A stretch of DNA of 24,865 nucleotides, from positions 1 to 24,865 of IMG/VR virus record IMGVR_UViG_3300010372_000012. One strand, written 5' to 3'. Under the pieces are notes generated by a model. The model saw nothing but the letters and a program-made list of their open reading frames with translations. It made no database searches and was not told the origin of the DNA. Positions 1-6,609 of the stretch are shown in pieces; positions within the stretch are counted from its first letter, which is position 1; every line of letters starts with the position of its first letter. The stretch comes from a virus. Position numbers and translations under genes: made by a program.

Positions 1-25
1 TAGTGTTATTGATTGGGTGGTTATT

Positions 26-748
26 ATGAAAGTAAAATTAAGAGGTTGCGGTGCTGAGTTAAACTTATTGTTCGGATGTGACGCTGAGTTCTTCTTAGCT
101 GACGCTGATGGCAATGTTATACCAGCATCTAAGGTAATACCGGGAAAGAAGTTCGACCCTCATGTATTGGATAACGGTGTATGCCATCCTGATGGTTTAT
201 CCTTAGAGGTAGGTTGCCCACCAGCAGAGACACCGGAGGGTATGCTAACTAACCTGTTCGCTGTGCTTCAGGAAGTCAAGGAGAAGTTCCTCGATCCAGC
301 TGGTGTTCATATCATCCAAGCCATGCAGGTTGATTCTTCTTTAGTCAAAGGCACAGACAAAGAAGACTTAGAGTTCGGTTGTGGCTCTGAGTACGATGTG
401 TACAGCAGTAATATGTTCAAGGATTCTGATCGAGATACATCCCAGAAGATGCGGTACTCTGGATTCCATATCCACATCGGGTACACATCAGGTCAATACG
501 ATAACTTCTGGACGTACACAGATGCTGGCAGGTTAGTTCGAGTACTTGATTCTTTGGTAGACAAGTACCAGCTAGGTACAACTCCCGGCAGAGAAAAGCA
601 GTACGGCGGTCGTGGAGCTTTCCGTGTCAAGCCGTACGGCATTGAGTATCGATGTATGGACTGCTCAGTTATCACTAAACCAAGTAAGTTCAGTGCCCTA
701 GTTTCTTTCCTTAACGAAATCCCAAGTGCAATGGAGAAACTTTTATGA
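26..748 (+). CDS. COOH-NH2 ligase, type 2 (phage amidoligase, GS-like fold)
   Basis: Predicted ATP-dependent carboxylate-amine ligase that would form an amide or peptide bond; the substrate is unknown. The 240-residue protein has the spaced blocks expected of the phage type-2 family: GCDAEFF near the N-terminus, HPDGLSLEVGCPPAE in the first third, FHIHIGY in the middle, and GRGAFRVKPYGIEYRCMD near the C-terminus. The acidic residues in the first two blocks and the His-x-His and Arg/Glu of the later blocks correspond to metal and ATP positions of the glutamine-synthetase fold. An in-frame GTG lies at 17, but the ATG at 26 has GGGTGG five bases upstream and is preferred. It is the first gene of an overlapping set with a second ligase of another type and an ATP-grasp ligase. 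The family call is from recognised motifs; the role is inferred. Confidence 0.8.
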   Translation: MKVKLRGCGAELNLLFGCDAEFFLADADGNVIPASKVIPGKKFDPHVLDNGVCHPDGLSLEVGCPPAETPEGMLTNLFAVLQEVKEKFLDPAGVHIIQAMQVDSSLVKGTDKEDLEFGCGSEYDVYSSNMFKDSDRDTSQKMRYSGFHIHIGYTSGQYDNFWTYTDAGRLVRVLDSLVDKYQLGTTPGREKQYGGRGAFRVKPYGIEYRCMDCSVITKPSKFSALVSFLNEIPSAMEKLL

Positions 749-1260
749 TACCTTTGATGAACTGTTCTCCATCTGACCTAGGCTCTTACTACAACGGATG
801 TACTGTATTCGACTCTGACAAGAAACCTTGGCTGGTCAGGGAATGCGGTTCGAATAGCATCCACTGCCAAGATGATAAGGGTACAAGTAAAGCGTTCAGC
901 CGGACTGACTTGTTCGTTCACTATCTGCCACCGTTCTTCACACGTAATGGTGACATCATCGGAGTTGAGGTATCTCGTTCGTACAAGAGAGCGCCAACGT
1001 ACGACCTGTCTGTGTATCCTGAAATTGCGAGTATTCTCGACGGTTCCTTCAAGAGTACGTTCGATGGTAAGGTAGGACGCATAGGTAGGATGTTCTTCTG
1101 TGAACCTGACCGACGTATTGACTGCGCAGTCAAGTACTTCACAGACTTGTGCGGGTTCTTCAAGGAAGGTATCTTATATATCACAGACGACTTCTTAGCT
1201 GAACGGTTACAACAAATATTATCAGAAGAGGGTTCTTCATATGTGGTACGAACAGTATAG
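745..1260 (+). CDS. Unknown protein within the amidoligase cassette
   Basis: A 171-residue protein that I do not recognise. It begins with an ATGA overlap on the preceding ligase, with GGAGA seven bases before the ATG, and runs 20 bases into the next ligase, so it should be translated with both. A second ATG five codons in (757) is a possible start. It has no signal peptide or membrane segment. Its N-terminal third contains short turns such as YYNGCTVFDSDKKPWLV, which could be a small beta-barrel, and the rest is mixed alpha/beta with several cysteines. Position alone suggests that it works with the two ligases, for example as a substrate carrier, the modified protein or a structural partner. 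It could also be a small unrelated phage gene. Confidence 0.75.
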   Translation: MIPLMNCSPSDLGSYYNGCTVFDSDKKPWLVRECGSNSIHCQDDKGTSKAFSRTDLFVHYLPPFFTRNGDIIGVEVSRSYKRAPTYDLSVYPEIASILDGSFKSTFDGKVGRIGRMFFCEPDRRIDCAVKYFTDLCGFFKEGILYITDDFLAERLQQILSEEGSSYVVRTV

Positions 1261-2305
1261 TGGCAGGTCTGTTCAGAACTTAGGTTTACTGTACGGACTG
1301 GAGTTAGAGATAGAGGGTTCAGGTATCGAAGGTGCATCCTCTGAACTATCCAGTAGTAACTGGATCGTAGAACGAGATGGCTCTTTACGTAATGGTTTAG
1401 AGTTCAAGAGTCGTGGCCCTAAGACGTACGAAGAAACTGTTGGTATGATTAAGGAGTACAGTAACTTCCTAGATAAGTGCAAGGCAAGGGCTACACCACG
1501 AACATCAGTACACATCCATGTGAACACCCAGCACATGACAGCTGAGCAGATGAAGTCTATGGTGTGGTTATCTGTAGCTATGGAGCCAGTTATCTTACGA
1601 TTTTGTTCTAACCTTCGAAACCATAACGGGTACTGTATCCCTGTGTACAACAGCACGAACCTAGTTCAGTACTGGCGTAACGTGTTCAAGTTCCTTGATA
1701 AAGGTTTAACAACGTCAGAACTAACAGGGTTGTCACGTTATAAGTACGCCGCTACTGGTGCGTACCGACTACTTGACCTAGGCACAATCGAGTACCGTAT
1801 GTTTCCCGGTTGTACTGACCACACTAAGTTGTACTGGTACATAGATATACTTCGCTCTATCTATGAAGTTGCTATGTCTACCCCTGTGTCTACGTTACGT
1901 GACAAGAAATTATCCGAGGGCTTACTATCTCTTATTACTAATGTAATTCTTGAGAACCGTAAGTCCGTAACATTAAAAGAGTTAGAAAGTTTACTTGAAC
2001 GAGGTGTCCAAATGGCTAATGATATCGCAAGAACTCCGTTGACACGGCAACAACTAGTTGCCAAGCACTCCGAATTATTCCCTTCTAAGTACAAACCTGT
2101 TACTAGTTCGTCCTTAGTAGATCTTTATAAGTCTACTAACTTGAAGAAATCTCTGGCTGAGTACGACCCAGAAGAAATAGGTACTATCCTTAAAGGCAAT
2201 ATCACTGAAGTGTTCCAAGCTTTGCGTACCCAGTACCCTAACGAACCTGCGGGCATCGCTGTATTCATTCGTGAGTTAGTAACATTAGGAGCGCTGAAGG
2301 CATGA
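1241..2305 (+). CDS. Amidoligase, Amidoligase_2-like (second COOH-NH2 ligase)
   Basis: A 354-residue predicted amidoligase of the glutamine-synthetase fold, distinct in sequence from the first ligase. Visible blocks are YGLELEIEG (residues ~18-26), ERDGSLRNGLEFKSRGP (~44-60), SVHIHVN (~88-94) and GTIEYRMFPG (~181-190). These match the Glu-x-Glu, Asp-Gly-Ser, His-x-His and Glu-Tyr-Arg positions that bind metal and nucleotide in this family. The C-terminal ~150 residues are helical, carry no recognised motif, and are longer than a minimal catalytic domain needs. The ATG at 1241 has AGAAGAGGG about nine bases upstream and lies inside the end of the previous gene. Its stop overlaps the ATP-grasp start (ATGA). 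Substrate is unknown; I infer that both ligases and the ATP-grasp enzyme act on one product. Confidence 0.8.
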   Translation: MWYEQYSGRSVQNLGLLYGLELEIEGSGIEGASSELSSSNWIVERDGSLRNGLEFKSRGPKTYEETVGMIKEYSNFLDKCKARATPRTSVHIHVNTQHMTAEQMKSMVWLSVAMEPVILRFCSNLRNHNGYCIPVYNSTNLVQYWRNVFKFLDKGLTTSELTGLSRYKYAATGAYRLLDLGTIEYRMFPGCTDHTKLYWYIDILRSIYEVAMSTPVSTLRDKKLSEGLLSLITNVILENRKSVTLKELESLLERGVQMANDIARTPLTRQQLVAKHSELFPSKYKPVTSSSLVDLYKSTNLKKSLAEYDPEEIGTILKGNITEVFQALRTQYPNEPAGIAVFIRELVTLGALKA

Positions 2306-3174
2306 TTAATGTAATCTCATGGAACAACGGAGAGTCAGCCAAGGCTATTAGTTCTCTGGTCAGTAATGGTAAGTTACTTCGTAAGAACAATGCACCTGTG
2401 CCACGTAATAGCCAAGGTATCATTAACTTTGGCTGCTCTGAGATCACTCGTGATACCAGAGATGTGCTGGTATTGAATAGGCCAGAAGCTGTAGCTATTG
2501 CTTGCTCTAAGCTCAGGACATTCGAGACTATAGCAGCTCAGCTTCCATCATCTGTACCTTGGTTCACAACAGATAGTGACCAAGCTGTACTGAAAGCTAT
2601 CATAGAAGATACACCTATTGTATGTCGTACCATTGACCGTGGTCATGGCGGTGCTGGTATAGTTGTCAAGACACCAGAAGAAATACAGGCTGATGGTAAC
2701 TTACCACGAGCCGCAGTGTACGTTAAAGCTATCAAGAAGCGTCGTGAGTACCGAGTACACTGTGCATTACAGAATGGTTACATCTTCAGGATCTTAGATA
2801 TCCAGCGTAAGGTTCGGAGAGCTGGTGTTCAGGATGGAGGTGTTAACGGTGCAGATCGCCCGTTCATCTGGAACCATGATAATGATTTCGTATTCCAACG
2901 GGAAGGTGTGAACCATGACTCTGTTCCGGGCGGTGTTATTACTGTAGCTAATCGCGCTATAATCTCCCTGGGTCTTGACTTCGCAGCTATTGATATCGTA
3001 GTAGAGCAACGGACAGGTAACTGTTACGTACTGGAGGTGAACACATCACCGGGTATGGAAGGTACTACCTTAGAACGGTATCAGCTGTTCTTTAACCACC
3101 GATTTAATGGTACGCCTTTTGTTCGTTGGTCTGGTGACAGCACAGAGGAGCAAGATGATGGGTCTGAAGATTAA
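2302..3174 (+). CDS. ATP-grasp carboxylate-amine ligase (RimK-like)
   Basis: A 290-residue ATP-grasp enzyme, expected to activate a carboxylate as acyl-phosphate and join it to an amine, as RimK does when adding glutamates. The flexible ATP-binding loop is seen as RTIDRGHGGAGIVV (~residues 108-121). The acidic residues that bind magnesium lie in AAIDIVV and VLEVNTSPGMEG (~228-255), with the usual E-x-N pattern. A YRVH segment (~149-152) matches the conserved Arg/His strand. The last ~15 residues are acidic (STEEQDDGSED) and partly overlap the next gene. The ATG overlaps the preceding ligase stop as ATGA, with AGGAG ten bases upstream. The family is clear; the substrate is not, though pairing with two GS-fold ligases resembles the ligase set reported in phiEco32-type phages. 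Confidence 0.85.
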   Translation: MINVISWNNGESAKAISSLVSNGKLLRKNNAPVPRNSQGIINFGCSEITRDTRDVLVLNRPEAVAIACSKLRTFETIAAQLPSSVPWFTTDSDQAVLKAIIEDTPIVCRTIDRGHGGAGIVVKTPEEIQADGNLPRAAVYVKAIKKRREYRVHCALQNGYIFRILDIQRKVRRAGVQDGGVNGADRPFIWNHDNDFVFQREGVNHDSVPGGVITVANRAIISLGLDFAAIDIVVEQRTGNCYVLEVNTSPGMEGTTLERYQLFFNHRFNGTPFVRWSGDSTEEQDDGSED

Positions 3175-3430
3175 TCCAGAGATACAGGTACAGTACTCAT
3201 CAGTGCTAGAGGCTCAAGTAGTTCTTGATATAGCTACTAAACTAATGGGCTATGAACTAGATGTTCGCATCCGTAGCCACTTCAGGGAGCCAACTATATC
3301 AGCTCACTGTAACTCAAGAAGTACACGAATAAGACTTCGGGATGGTGATATCAGGTTAGTACATCAACCGGACTACCGAGGAATCAAGCTTAACTTCCAG
3401 CAGTTCATTGAGTACGCTGCTAAACAATAG
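3155..3430 (+). CDS. Small unknown protein at the end of the amidoligase operon
   Basis: A protein of about 91 residues with no recognised domain. The open frame extends upstream to 3107, but GAGGAG at 3145-3150 followed by two adjacent ATG codons (3155, 3158) marks the real start, giving a 20-base overlap with the ATP-grasp gene. It is basic in its centre (VRIRSHFREP, STRIRLRDGDIRLVH) and reads as mixed strand and helix, so it could bind nucleic acid or an acidic partner. No cysteine cluster or membrane segment is seen. Spacing to the next gene is 11 bases. Function unknown. Confidence 0.7.
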   Translation: MMGLKINPEIQVQYSSVLEAQVVLDIATKLMGYELDVRIRSHFREPTISAHCNSRSTRIRLRDGDIRLVHQPDYRGIKLNFQQFIEYAAKQ

Positions 3431-3433
3431 GAG
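3429..3433 (+). promoter_or_regulatory. Ribosome binding site deciding a TTG start
   Basis: AGGAG overlaps the stop codon of the preceding gene and lies eight bases before the TTG at 3442. No ATG or GTG is better placed, and residues encoded directly after the TTG match the primase N-terminus, so TTG is the likely start of the chimeric endonuclease. This may be the ancestral primase ribosome binding site, now captured by the inserted gene. Confidence 0.55.
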
Positions 3434-3441
3434 ATACTTTA

Positions 3442-4017
3442 TTGAGTAAAGTCTGCGTAGAGAAATTACCACATAAGTGCGGGTCTAAGCGTGGCCTGCA
3501 AGTGTTCCAACAAGAGGATGGTACGTACGACGCTTTTGTAGAGGAATGTCGTTCGTTATTCTATTTACATAGGGGGTACCTATATCACAAAGTAACTCGT
3601 GGTAAGACTGTAAAAGAAGGTACACCTGTTATTAATCCCGATGTGAACCTGAAAGGTTATAAACAGGTTCGAGTATATGGTAGGCCTGAGAGATATCACC
3701 GTGTTGTGTGGGCTGTAGCTTATGGAGAAGTCCCTGATGTTATTGACCACATAGATGGGGACATTCACAACAACTGCCTATCTAACTTAAGGTCTGTTAC
3801 ATCCGAGATTAATCAAAGGAATCAGAAACTGTCTTGTTTGAATATCTCAGGAAGAACCGGTGTACACAGGAATAAAAGGACTGGCAAGTACGAGGCTTAC
3901 ATAGGAATTGGTAAAGGGAAGCGTAAGCATCTCGGTCACTTCAGCTCTTTTGAAGAAGCATTCCATGCACGTAGAGAAGCTGAATCTGACTTGCTGTATA
4001 ATATTTGGAGGAACTGA
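3442..4017 (+). CDS. HNH homing endonuclease (HNH_3 + AP2-like) fused to a primase N-terminus
   Basis: A 191-residue free-standing homing endonuclease. Residues ~4-29 closely copy the start of the primase-helicase encoded just downstream (21 of 26 identical). Residues ~72-125 form an HNH nuclease: YHRVVWAVAYGEVP, then DHIDGDIHNNCLSNLRSVT with catalytic His103 and the conserved Asn residues. Residues ~132-185 resemble the AP2-type DNA-binding region seen at the C-terminus of such enzymes (GRTGVHRNKRTGKYEAYIG, then LGHFSSFEEAFHARREAE). The borrowed part stops after the first half of the zinc knuckle; the second CxxC pair is missing. The start is TTG. The stop overlaps the primase start (TGATG), and the gene's end supplies GGAGGA, the primase ribosome binding site. 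This looks like an insertion at the head of the primase gene that kept primase expression intact. Confidence 0.85.
   Translation: MSKVCVEKLPHKCGSKRGLQVFQQEDGTYDAFVEECRSLFYLHRGYLYHKVTRGKTVKEGTPVINPDVNLKGYKQVRVYGRPERYHRVVWAVAYGEVPDVIDHIDGDIHNNCLSNLRSVTSEINQRNQKLSCLNISGRTGVHRNKRTGKYEAYIGIGKGKRKHLGHFSSFEEAFHARREAESDLLYNIWRN
3451..3528 (+). repeat. Diverged duplicate of the primase 5' end, copy 1
   Basis: This 78-base segment encodes residues 4-29 of the homing endonuclease and aligns without gaps to 4023-4100 in the primase gene. By hand count 53 of 78 bases match (68%), but 21 of 26 amino acids match (81%). Of the 21 shared residues only 6 use the same codon. The differences are therefore mainly synonymous, which argues against a recent tandem duplication of this phage's own gene. 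Confidence 0.8.
4007..4012 (+). promoter_or_regulatory. Primase ribosome binding site supplied by the inserted endonuclease
   Basis: GGAGGA sits within the last codons of the homing endonuclease, four bases before the primase ATG at 4017. Because it lies inside the inserted gene, the insertion carries its own replacement signal for primase translation. Confidence 0.6.
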
Positions 4018-5675
4018 TGGGAGTTTGCGTTGAAAAGATAGCCCATAAGTGTGGCAGCAAGAGGGGGCTTCAAGTCTTTCAGGAAGACGATGGCTCCTAT
4101 ACTGGTTTCTGTTTCAGCTGTGGTACGTACGAACCAGACCCTTACGGGGAGTCAGGCTCATCACCTCCGGTTAAGAAGCTCAGGGTTAAGACTCCAGAGG
4201 AAGTACAAGCTGAGCTTCAGGAGATACAAGAGTATCCTATCCTAGCTCGTGAGGAACGCTGTATATCTCTCAAGGTTATGCAGCACTTCGGTGTCCGAAC
4301 CAGTATGTCTGAGTACCAAGCGAACACACCTGTTGCTTGCTGGTATCCGTACTACGCAGGCGATAAGCTATCAGCCTTTAAGTGCAAGACGTTCGACAAG
4401 ATCATGTTCAGCAAAGGCGACATGCGGAACGCTGATATGTTCGGCTGGCACAAGGTGTACGGTGCTAACAAGTACAAGCTGTTCATTACTGAGGGTGAGG
4501 ACGATGCTATGGCGTTGTTCAGAGTCCTTGTCAAGTCTTGGAAGTACGACTCGTACCCTGCCGTAGTGTCACTTAAGAACGGTAGTAAGTCAGCTGGCTC
4601 CTGTATCAGCAAGCACCTTCAGGACATAGAACGTATGTTCAAAGAAGTAGTCCTGTGCTTCGACAATGACGCTCCGGGACGAGCAGCAGTGTCAGCTGTA
4701 GCTAAGGTGCTGCCCGGTGTTAAAGTTGCTACACTACCACTCAAAGATGCTAATGATATGCTCATGGCAGGACGTGAGAAAGAGCTGTTCCAAGCTGTGA
4801 TGTACGAAGCAGCACCGAAGGTGTCAGGTTCCACTTATAATTCAGGTGAGATCTGGCACCTCGCTGATGAAGTAGTGGAGCAAGGTCTCGATTGGCCTTG
4901 GCCTAGTATGACTGAGGTAACAAGGGGTGCTAGGTTTGGTGAGGTTAGCTACTTCGGTGCTGGTGTTAAGATGGGTAAGTCTGTCTTAGTGGATGAGATA
5001 GCAGCGCACTTCATTACTAGGTACGATATAGCTCCGTTCCTTGTCAAGCCAGAAGAACCTATGTCTGGGACACTCAGGCGACTAGCTGGCAAGGCCATAG
5101 GAAAGGTGTTCTGGGATCCTAAGATACCGTACACCAAGGAGGAATTCCAAGAGGGCAAGGACTTAATAGGTAACAGGGCGTACATCTATGACTGCTATCA
5201 AGGTACAGACTGGGAGCAGGTCAAGCGAGAGATACGTGTGTACTCTAGCTTCGAGTCCAAGGGTTTAGTTATCCTTGATCCGTTGACTTGCTTCACTGTG
5301 GGTATGTCAATGGGTGAGCAGAACGAGAAGCTAGTATCCATAGCCTCAGAGTTCGCAGCTTTAGCTAAGGAGCTGAACTTCATAGGTGTTATCTTCTGTC
5401 ACCTGAATAGACCTGACTCTGGCGCTCCCCATGAACGTGGGGGCAAGGTGTTGTCTGTACAGTTCGCTGGATCTCGTGCCATGATGAGGTTCTGTCATTC
5501 ACTCTGGGGTTTAGAAGGGAATAAAGATCCTGACTTACCAGAGGAGGAACGTAATACTAGGTTCCTTGTACTGCTGGAGGACAGGAACTTCGGTGAGTCT
5601 ATCCGTATACCTATGTTCTATAACAAACAGACTGGTAAGTTAACTGAGTTAACGCCAAGAGTAGGAGGTGATTGA
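4017..5675 (+). CDS. DNA primase-helicase (T7 gp4-like)
   Basis: A 552-residue replicative primase-helicase that would unwind the fork 5'-3' and make primers for the phage polymerase. Residues 1-40 form a zinc-binding module with His10, Cys12, Cys32 and Cys35 as likely ligands. T7 gp4 uses four cysteines, so a His ligand is a variation. A TOPRIM domain follows: FITEGEDDA (~156-164), CFDNDAPGR (~214-222) and LPLKDANDM (~240-248). The helicase domain has a Walker A-like GAGVKMGKS (~314-322), Walker B LVILD (~417-421) and the late motifs FCHLNRP and LLEDRNFGES found in gp4-type proteins. The ATG at 4017 shares a base with the preceding stop. An in-frame TTG at 4005 is less likely because GGAGGA precedes the ATG. 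Length fits T7 gp4 (566). Confidence 0.93.
   Translation: MGVCVEKIAHKCGSKRGLQVFQEDDGSYTGFCFSCGTYEPDPYGESGSSPPVKKLRVKTPEEVQAELQEIQEYPILAREERCISLKVMQHFGVRTSMSEYQANTPVACWYPYYAGDKLSAFKCKTFDKIMFSKGDMRNADMFGWHKVYGANKYKLFITEGEDDAMALFRVLVKSWKYDSYPAVVSLKNGSKSAGSCISKHLQDIERMFKEVVLCFDNDAPGRAAVSAVAKVLPGVKVATLPLKDANDMLMAGREKELFQAVMYEAAPKVSGSTYNSGEIWHLADEVVEQGLDWPWPSMTEVTRGARFGEVSYFGAGVKMGKSVLVDEIAAHFITRYDIAPFLVKPEEPMSGTLRRLAGKAIGKVFWDPKIPYTKEEFQEGKDLIGNRAYIYDCYQGTDWEQVKREIRVYSSFESKGLVILDPLTCFTVGMSMGEQNEKLVSIASEFAALAKELNFIGVIFCHLNRPDSGAPHERGGKVLSVQFAGSRAMMRFCHSLWGLEGNKDPDLPEEERNTRFLVLLEDRNFGESIRIPMFYNKQTGKLTELTPRVGGD
4023..4100 (+). repeat. Primase 5' end, copy 2 of the duplicated segment
   Basis: Partner of the segment at 3451-3528; encodes primase residues 3-28, the first half of the zinc-binding domain. 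In this copy the zinc module continues into FCFSCG, so this is the functional one. Confidence 0.8.
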
Positions 5676-5941
5676 TGGATCTAGCAACTCACACCTTACT
5701 CGCTAGGATCGAGGAGCTAGAAGCTCAGGTGTCTTATCTATTACGTGACTCGGATGATATAGCTAGTATGCTGAACAGAAGAGTTAGTATAGAGAACCAC
5801 CTAGCTTTAGCTTACCAAGGTAAGCTAAGGCTACCAACTAAGGAAGACTGTAAGGTCTTAGCTTTACGTCTAGGCACTCCACGTAAGTACTGGAATGATT
5901 ACCTAGTTAACTACAAGTTCACTGATGAGGAGTTACACTAA
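5675..5941 (+). CDS. Small unknown protein after primase
   Basis: An 88-residue protein of unknown function. The ATG overlaps the primase stop (TGATG) and has a perfect AGGAGG six bases upstream, one of the strongest ribosome binding sites in the window. The N-terminal ~30 residues (HTLLARIEELEAQVSYLLR) form a short amphipathic helix or coiled coil, suggesting self-association or binding to a helical partner. The C-terminal half contains LRLPTKEDCKVLALRLGTPRKYW, basic and helical. It may be a small replication accessory protein, but that rests only on position. Confidence 0.7.
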   Translation: MDLATHTLLARIEELEAQVSYLLRDSDDIASMLNRRVSIENHLALAYQGKLRLPTKEDCKVLALRLGTPRKYWNDYLVNYKFTDEELH

Positions 5942-6135
5942 TGAAAGGTGCAATACATCAACCTTATTACGTTGAGAAAGTTAAAGCCACAGCTGAGGCT
6001 ATCTTCATATCTATGATGACAACCTCAGATCGTAACTTAAATGACTACGAGATATCTCAGTTAGGTATCAAAGCTACTAAACATGCTATGGCGTTCCATA
6101 AATCCTTTGGAGAGGTGATGTGTGGACGAGCTTAA
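5941..6135 (+). CDS. Small unknown helical protein
   Basis: A 64-residue, mainly helical protein beginning in a TAATG overlap with its neighbour, with GAGGAG upstream. The segment VEKVKATAEAIFISMM and the later LNDYEISQLGIKATKHAMAFHKSF look like two or three packed helices. No cysteine motif, signal peptide or membrane span is evident. I do not recognise it. Confidence 0.6.
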   Translation: MKGAIHQPYYVEKVKATAEAIFISMMTTSDRNLNDYEISQLGIKATKHAMAFHKSFGEVMCGRA

Positions 6136-6274
6136 TTATATGAAGCAGCTAGTACGTGAGTACTTAGATCTAGTTAACACAAACTACGAAGACCACTCAG
6201 AGATGTTAAAAGCTTATGGCCGTGTTGACGAGATAGAAAAAGAACTTAAGGAGTTAAGTGGCTATGAAGATTAG
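6122..6274 (+). CDS. Small unknown helical protein with GTG start
   Basis: A 50-residue open frame starting at GTG 6122, inside the end of the previous gene, with AGAGGTGA just upstream. An internal ATG at 6140 is an alternative start. The translation is strongly charged and helical (EMLKAYGRVDEIEKELKELSG), and its acidic/basic pattern suggests a coiled coil. It fills what would otherwise be a 130-base gap in a genome with almost no gaps, and its stop overlaps the next gene in the same ATGA-type manner. These points support it as real. Function unknown. Confidence 0.55.
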   Translation: MDELNYMKQLVREYLDLVNTNYEDHSEMLKAYGRVDEIEKELKELSGYED

Positions 6275-6467
6275 TATTAACGAAACAAAAACAAAGACAG
6301 TATTCGGACAGTTAGATGTAGGTGATGTGTTCCTGTACAAGAGTTCTCTGTGGTTGAAGACTCCTTTTAATAGTCCGTCAGCATTCGCTGTTGGGTCTAA
6401 GTTTACAACGCAAGTGCCTGATCACCAAGAAGTACAGAAGGTTATCTCAATCCAAGCAGAGGTTTAG
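6264..6467 (+). CDS. Small unknown beta-rich protein
   Basis: A 67-residue protein, predicted mainly beta strand: FGQLDVGDVFLYKSSLWLKTPF followed by AFAVGSKFTTQV. The 'G(D/E)VF' turn followed by a short barrel-like repeat is common in small phage proteins that carry no known activity. AAGGAG at 6248-6253 lies 4 bases before an in-frame GTG (6258) and 10 before the ATG (6264), so either could be the start. It overlaps the end of the preceding small gene. Confidence 0.6.
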   Translation: MKISINETKTKTVFGQLDVGDVFLYKSSLWLKTPFNSPSAFAVGSKFTTQVPDHQEVQKVISIQAEV

Positions 6468-6468
6468 T

Positions 6469-6609
6469 ATGAAAGTATATATTGTGGTAAGCACCGATGC
6501 TGGCGGTATTTTCTACGGAGTGTATGCCTCAAGATCTCAAGCAGAGGATGACTTAGCCAAAGTAGGGTTCGAAGCAGGCCTCTTCGAAATACTGGAGGAA
6601 GAGATCTGA
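6469..6609 (+). CDS. Small unknown protein (46 aa)
   Basis: The longer open frame starts at 6391 inside the preceding gene, but the natural start is the ATG at 6469, one base after the preceding stop and preceded by AGAGGT. The product (MKVYIVVSTDAGGIFYGVY followed by a helix with SRSQAEDDLAKVG) reads as a beta-beta-alpha unit with an acidic tail (EILEEEI). Its stop overlaps the sigma-like gene (TGATG), so the two are probably translationally coupled. Function unknown. Confidence 0.55.
   Translation: MKVYIVVSTDAGGIFYGVYASRSQAEDDLAKVGFEAGLFEILEEEI

Noticed and set aside
1939-2315. Two TAATGTAAT sequences (1939-1947 and 2307-2315) similar to the phiEco32 sigma-type -10 element as I remember it.
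   Set aside because: Both are within or at the start of coding sequence, match only the first seven positions, and two hits in 25 kb are not informative.
3442-4016. A group I intron within the primase gene.
   Set aside because: The primase restarts from its first codon after the insertion, so no exon is interrupted, and I found no P7/P9-like 3' intron end.
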